From Brachionus manjavacas (lineage: Eukaryota > Rotifera > Eurotatoria > Ploima > Brachionidae), in contig JAHQIY010000026.1 of NCBI GenBank assembly GCA_019054805.1, forward strand, positions 806,001 to 870,000: DNA of 64,000 nucleotides, read 5' to 3'. A program made the translations under genes and the position numbers. Each line of letters begins with the position of its first letter. The first letter of the stretch is position 1. Shown here one piece after another: positions 57,541 to 64,000 of this stretch. Below the pieces are notes generated by a model that ran no database searches, was not told the DNA's origin, and saw only the letters and a list, made by a program, of their open reading frames with translations.

Positions 57541-60500
57541 CGTATTGTAATTAATTAATTTTGTATCATTAAAAAAAATTTGTAGTATCAAAAAATATTT
57601 AGAGATCGTTTAAGTTTTTTTTTATTTATCAAGGTGTTGAATTTGATATAATTTTTATTTTGAAACAGAAAATTAATTTTTATTTGAATCATAATAAAAT
57701 TACCCCAAGTCTAAAGAAAAATTGCCCTTAAAATAGAACGGGATCTTTAAGAATCATGTCACTTATTTTTAGATATACTGTGATCCGAAAAACAATGCAA
57801 AAACAATGTCACCAAAAAAATTTTAATTTTTGAATACTTTTTTGAAGAAGACTAATTCAAAATCAGAAAAATTCTTATATTTTAAGAATTCTTAAATACC
57901 TAGATTCAAGCTTATCATAAAACTAGCCATAAAATCTTGCTGCCAGTTATTTGGAGATCATTTAGTTTTTCATTTCTAAATATTTTAGTTAATTTAGAAA
58001 AAAACACTAAAATATATTTTGTTTCGAGGCATGTTTAGCTAGCAACAATTAATAATTTTTAGCATGGTACAAATGTCAAATAATAATACGAGTACTGTTA
58101 AGGGAAACATAAAAATATCAAAAAATGAAAACTTAGTATTCTTAAAATGACGTAATATTAAAATTTTATTTAATTAAATTTTTTTGAAAAAAGAACAATC
58201 AAATGGGAAAATTTCAACATCGCTAAATCAATGCTGAAAATAAGCTCTAAAAATATTTAGTTATATAATAATGAAAATACAAGTTTCATGCGAAAAAATA
58301 AGCTTTTGTTTAAGAGAAATGAGATTATGTCTTATTGAATTTAAAATTACACTTTGAGATTTTAAAGTTTTTTTTAAGTTTTTTTTTCTAAAATTTGAAA
58401 TTAATTTATACAAAAAGTATAATTAGAAATAAATTTAAAAAAAATTATTTGTTAAGTTGCTTGAAGATAGCATTATTTAAGCTAAAGCTGTCAATTTTAA
58501 AAATAAAAAACTTTAGATCGCTTTTGAATTTTAATTGTCATAAAAATTCAATTTCGAGTGCTATAACTCTTGAAATAATTTACATTGAAATTTGTAATTC
58601 TGGTTGTTTTTTTGAAAAAAATAAAAGCTTTTTTCAAGAGTCTTTTTATTTCACTTTTTCATACATTTTTCCAGTTTCTCAAAGTTTTTTATTTTTTTAT
58701 TTATGATTAAACAATTATAATTGATCAATTTTAGTTTATCAATAAACTTTTCTGGGAAAAAATGTTTAAAAAATTCAAATTTTTTTCTAATAAAAAAAAG
58801 GATCACAGGATTGTTTTTTAAAATTTATTTTATCAGATTTTACGCGAATTTACCAAAATCTGTGGAGTTTTAGTAAATTTTCTTTAAACCAAAAAGCTAT
58901 TTTTAGTAAAATAAACAGAATCTCAGTAAATTCATTTAAATTTTAGTATATCCTCAAAAATATGGTAAAACAAATTTTAAAAATCAGAAGTGTGTCTCAA
59001 CGCTTAAAGAGAAAAGCATATTTAAGTTATTATTATTTTTTTTCAGGAGCTATTTGGAACAGTAAATCAAACAATGAAAATTAAAAATATCAAATGGGAC
59101 AAAATGTTAGGTTCTTTTTATTACAATAGTCAAATTTTGCTTAAAGACTTTTATTTTGAACAGAATAAATTTTAAAAATAAATAAACTGTTTTTTTTCTA
59201 CTAAAAGCAAAAAGTTTGTAGCTTTACAAATAAAAATCTGTTTTAAATATTTATAAATGTAGTAGTTTGCTAATAAATCATGATATGGATCATTAAAAGC
59301 CTATGTCCGTGTTTTAAAAAAAATCAAAAGGCTTTTTTAGCGAACCTTTTTAATTTAATCTTTTCGACTTTTGATTAATTAAAGCGTGTTCAAATCCCAT
59401 TACCATTGATTTGAATCGATTTTTAATTAAATTCTAAAAGAAAAAACTACGTTAATTTAAAATTTATTCTCAAATTTCTTTTTAATTTTCAATTCCCATA
59501 AGAGGTGATATAGAATTTGGACATATAATTTGAATCATATTGTTTACAATTTAATTCAAATATCTAAATCTATCTTATTCAATAAAAAATTTCATAATAT
59601 CTATCAAATAAAAATGAACACGTTCGAATTTTACTTTTATGATATTTTTCTTCTTTAATACAATCAAGTCAGTATTAAGAAAAATTAATATGGGTCGTTT
59701 TTTATTGTTAAATATAAAAAAACAATGTAGACTTAAAAAATGCATAACATTTAAATACTTTTTAATGGTAACTTCTTAGGCCATTTTCCAAATGCAAAGT
59801 GATTGAATTTTTAGACCTATATTTTTAAATTAATTTTAATTGTCGCATTTTTGTGGCATGGATGAAATTTTTTTTTTTTAATATTCATCGGGTCAGGCTT
59901 AAGAATTTTATTTTCAAACGGATAACCTGATTGTTTATCTTTGATATTAAAGACATAATCACAAAATTTAGGCTTCAGCCAAAAATAGAAAGTCTTTTTT
60001 GCGTATAATTTAGATGGCTTTTTAGGTCAATTTTGATCCATTACTCAATTAACAAATTATGGCTGACAAAAAGAACTTTTTCTTGGTGAATAGTCACTTG
60101 TAAACAAAGGCTAAATGATTGCATGATATAAATATTGTGGTAGAGCTTGCTTTTTTAAATAGTTACAGGTAAATATTTTACGAATAAGTAAAATAATTTA
60201 AGTTGAGTAATAGAGCTGAATTTCTTGACATTTTTTAGAATTTTTTGACGAAAATCAAATATTTCTGCGAGATTCAAGAGGAATTGGGTCCAAACCGAAT
60301 CTCGATTTAGAACTGTTTTCAACCAGCATTAACATTTATCTTTTTGTGCCTAATTAAAAATGTAGACTTTTAATTTAAGAATTTTCAAAATTTAATACAT
60401 TTTCAGGCTTTTTTTAAATTCTACTGAGATCAAAAATTCGAAAAATTTATTTAAATTTTTTTTTTATTTCTTTTCGATAAGAGAATCATTTTGGGTCAAC

Positions 60501-60889
60501 TAATTTTTGAAATTAATCAAAGTCGATTTGTTTTTAATGAAATTGAATTTAAATTTTAACATTTAATAATGTATGAAATTTGAATATAAATGACCGTTTA
60601 GAATAGATTTAAATCAAGCGTTCTAGGTCTAAATTTCATTAACAAACTAGTCTGACTCTTATTTGCTTAAAACTCGATAGTTTGATATTAAGCTTAAATA
60701 AGACTTTTTCGGTCATATTTCAATAAAAGATAAGTTGTACCTTCCTAATTCGCGGACAAGCAAATATTTTTTTTTCAAGTCCGACTATTCGGATAGATTA
60801 GGGAACATTTTTCATAAAAAAAAATAAGCAGATTAATTTTTTTAACAGGTATTTAGATTATGATTTAAATTTTGGGACAATTCATTAAA
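57541..60889. other. Gene-poor region, about 3.3 kb
   Basis: Very AT-rich. Open stretches such as 58395-58706 have only Lys/Phe/Ile/Asn-rich low-complexity translations and no start context, so I do not call them. An acceptor-like TTTAACAG at 60849 suggests the next gene has a 5' exon in here. Confidence 0.5.
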
Positions 60890-61485
60890 ATGAAACTCTC
60901 AAGTTCGGCAAATTGTTTGAACAAAAAAGATGTTCGCCTTGACTTACAAAACTTTAAAATAAATTTGTCCAAGACATTAAATTCAAATTTTTTGAAAAAA
61001 TTCCATGACTCGAACCAAGATATGAATATCAAGCCAAATGAGAAAATTAAATTCAGGAGTAGGTTATCTTCGACTCCGTCAATACCTGTCAAAGTTAGTA
61101 ACCAATATGTGTCCATGAATCCAAAAGAATCTGATTATGACATTAATTGCAATAAACCAAACAATGATTTCATTCAATCCAAATGCCAAAGTCCATTCTT
61201 GCTAAGACGTTCAATTCAGTCCCAAGAGAGTCTAAATTTAAAAAAGGAGCTCGAAAATGGTGCAGATAATTTTGATACTTATTCAAACATCAGTTCTAAT
61301 GTAAGTACTTTGCGTCTTAAAGATCTGTCAGACAGTGGCTTGTCCAGTTTGAATTCGGCACAACTATTTTTTGCCGAAATGAAAGAAGTAGTCAATCAAA
61401 GTAAAGACAAAAATTCAGTTAAATCAAGTATTGCTAGTTCAACGCCAACAATCAGAAGCAATCCTCTAAATTTCAACAATATCAG
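60890..61485 (+). CDS. Exon of an unidentified Ser/Asn-rich protein (partial)
   Basis: Starts at ATG 60890 (MKLSSSANCLNKKDVRLDLQ) and runs 198 codons to a strong donor CAG/GTATGA after 61485, ending in phase 2. Ser-rich, with phosphorylation-type stretches (RSRLSSTPSIPVK, RLKDLSDSGLSSLNS, SIASSTPTIRSN); it looks largely disordered. No further exon is recognised to the right edge, so the following intron exceeds 2.5 kb or the next exons are short. Function unknown. Confidence 0.6.
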
Positions 61486-64000
61486 GTATGAATTACTGTT
61501 GATTTTTAAAGAAGCACCAAGATTGTTTTTTAAAAATATTTTTTTGGTCTAAAAGAAATTTTAAAAATGAGAAAAATTAAATTTTTTACAAAAAAATACC
61601 TTATTCTAATGTTCAATAATTCACCGCTAACACAGCTTTGAAAAATTACAGCATCTCATCTATTTAATTCATTCTTTACTATCATTGGAAAAAAAAAGTA
61701 AATTATAATAATTATTAAATTTTTTACTGGAATATTTTTGGATATTAGTGAAAAAAAATTTATTTTTACATAATTAAAAATTCAAATTAAAAAACCCTCG
61801 ATAAGGATAATCTTAGGTCATGATTGAATGTTTGGAACATTCATATTAAGTAAAAAATGAAAAAATGGTAATTAAATATAGAAATAAAGTAATGCAATTG
61901 AACCCATTTTTAAAGTTTTTTTTGGACTCAAAAATTTTTTTTAAAATAATTAAAAAAAAGATCGAGTTTAAATTTCTATTTAGTAATCCAAAGTTTTTTA
62001 CACTTAAAATTTATGTAGCTTGATAGTTTTATTTTGAAAGTCAATTTTATTCATGTTTAAAAACTATAGCATTTAAAAATTAAAAATTATCTAAAATTTA
62101 AAAAAATTTTATTTAGTTTTTTTTTTTCACAAGTCTATTAATTGATCCAATTATTCAATATTAATTTTTGAAAGTTTGATAGTAATTTTAATAAAGGTTC
62201 GATTGTTTAACTATCAAAAACTAATCGTAAATTTCGATTCTTTTTCTTTTTTTTTTATTTAAAATTTCAAATTGCCAAATTAACAAATAATTAAAAACAA
62301 ATCTATTTAAATTTAAATTTTTATTTTTTTTTATAAACTGTTTATTTAATTTTTCTTAAATTTAAATAAAATAATTTTATTTGAGTTAGCTAAAATGAAT
62401 AAATATTTTTAGTTTAGTTGTTATAACATACTTAAAAATTTTTCAGTATTCTTGCATTATTTACATACATTTTTGAAAACTTGCATAAAAATATAAAATA
62501 AAGAATAAAATAATAAATTTTAAAATCACAGACTTATCAAATTGATAAAAATACAATGTAAATAATTCTCATCCTAATTATCATTATGTTTCACATTGCA
62601 TAACGATAGTTGTCAATTTTGATTTTACTCTAGATTTTTTTTTGAAAAGCTCAGTTGACTTTAACATTTTATTTGAATGTTATTAATTTTTAAATTCTAA
62701 ATAAAATCAGCATTTAGTATGTTTTGCGGTTGATTTTTGGGTATACTGAAAAGGAATTTTAAGGATGTTGAAAACATTTCTAGATATGTTGTTCAGTCAG
62801 ACGCCTTGAAACTTTAAAAAAATTAATTAAAATTCTGGAATATTGAATAAGTTTTCACTGATAATTAAAAAGAATTAACTTTTAGTAATTTGAATGCTTA
62901 AATTAGTGATAAAATTCAAAATCCAAATAATCCAAAAGAATAATAGTCAAAACTTCAGATTTATCTAAAAACTAAAAACTTTAAGGCAAAAGAACTATGT
63001 CCATGGATTTCATGGATTTTTTAGCTTTCTTTCTAAATTCAAATTTTTTTTTTTAAATTAAATGATTTTGTTTGAAAAACTATAGAAACTAAATTATCCA
63101 AAGTAAGTCCATAGCTCAAATACCTAATGCTGAATTTTCAGATTTTTTTTTGGCAAATTCATGACACAAAAGAAAATTCACCTTGAGAAACAAATAATAA
63201 GGAAAAACAGTATTTACAGACTAAGAAATCCTAGAAGATTTTTTATTAAACGGTGAAATCATGAAAAATTATTTTAACATGTTCGAAAATATTTTTTTCA
63301 TTATTAAATAAGATTTAGAATATTCATTAAAAAATCGTCATTGTCATCTTGATTGTAAACTATCATTTAGTTTAAAAAAATAAATAAATACCATCGAGAT
63401 ATTTTAAGTAAGAAATTAAAATATTTTCTTCTTTTAAACTGGTATTTAATGAGTTTTGAATTTTTTTTTAACTAAAAATGAAGATCAAGCTCTTTAGTTA
63501 AAAATGTACGCATAAATGAGACTTAATACTGTTTAAAAAGGCTCGGGTTTATTTTCATTTTATTTTGAAAGTTAAAAAAAAAACCGAATCCACGAAAAGC
63601 TATTAGCTGGTGAAAATCTGTTTACCAAGTTATTTTCATGTTTTTTAATGCTAGAAGAATAAAAAATATATTTTTATCTTATTCAAAACTCTTAAACTGG
63701 CTCTGAGCATTAATTTTCAAATTATTTATTTTTTCAGATTATTCATTGTGATGAAACAAAAGAGTATTTCTAAATCAATAATTGACTCATTAAGGTGGTC
63801 CATGGTTAAATTTAAATTTTTTTTTCAGTCTTAAAAAATCAAAAAAATGAAAATTTGGCAAAAAAAATCTAAAAACAGCGTTTAAAAGAATCATTTTTTT
63901 AATTCCTTGTTTAAAAAATTCAAAAAATTCCTTTTGGTTTTTTGGGTTTATTTCAAAAATTTTATTTAACACTACCTGAGAAGTTTTTTAGACTTTTTAT
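61486..64000. other. Right end of the window: probable intron of the Ser-rich gene
   Basis: 2.5 kb of low-complexity AT-rich sequence with no gene, RNA gene or clear repeat that I can support. Confidence 0.45.

Noticed and set aside
59385-59405. Box B-like word GTTCAAATCCC
   Set aside because: No box A, no acceptor or anticodon stem can be formed around it.

Overview
Organism and genome. The window is eukaryotic nuclear DNA from a compact, very AT-rich invertebrate genome. Coding exons are split by mostly 45-60 bp GT-AG introns, with a few 2-3 kb introns. Gene content is animal: GDP-L-fucose synthase, a ciliary microtubule inner protein like C20orf85/CIMIP1, an SLC5 sodium symporter, REC114, ZNFX1, a USP36/42-type deubiquitinase and an NWD1/NWD2-type NACHT-WD40 protein. 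A rotifer or other small spiralian would fit the composition and intron sizes, but this is inference from general features.

Layout. 1-16268 (minus strand): one 14-exon NWD1/2-like gene whose 3' end lies beyond the left edge. Its large introns hold a mariner-type MITE, a second foldback element, an ATT microsatellite and a 22-bp-phased TGAC array. 18136-22145: two sugar-nucleotide SDR genes facing away from each other, a bacterial-looking NAD-dependent epimerase/dehydratase and GDP-L-fucose synthase. 22756-23160: CIMIP1-like gene. 23258-25680: 14-exon SLC5 transporter. 26287-27113: unrecognised two-exon gene. 28490-29134: guanylate kinase. 30230-31300: unrecognised coiled-coil gene. 31922-32789: REC114. 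33004-38163: ZNFX1 in a single 1719-codon exon. 38164-42533: gene-poor, with a foldback element and a LINE 3' fragment. 42534-46962: USP36/42-like gene with a Tigger fragment in its second intron. 46963-50145: gene-poor, with an LTR-retrotransposon fossil. 50146-55537: seven identical tRNA-Leu(AAG) genes in mixed orientation, with two small secreted-peptide precursor genes among them. 55544-56779: coiled-coil protein with an IQ-like C-terminus (DRC9/IQCG-like). 57409-57540: a possible 43-aa protein. 60890-61485: a serine-rich first or internal exon of an otherwise unseen gene.

Most notable. Two unannotated peptide precursor genes (52188-52561 plus; 53063-53463 minus) each have two or three exons and a signal peptide. 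They share a mature-region motif directly after a dibasic site, KRQY[V/I]KP[S/N]IDGxWLA. They converge on one tRNA-Leu copy. I do not recognise the family, and it is the best candidate here for something new. tRNA copies 4 and 5 also share about 75 bp of 5' flank in inverted orientation, a sign of recent palindromic duplication.

How the genes relate. Apart from the two sugar-nucleotide enzymes, the neighbours look functionally unrelated, as is usual for an animal chromosome. Two genes (CIMIP1-like, DRC9-like) are axonemal, one (REC114) is meiotic, and ZNFX1 and the NWD-like gene belong to families linked to RNA-based or innate immunity and STAND signalling.
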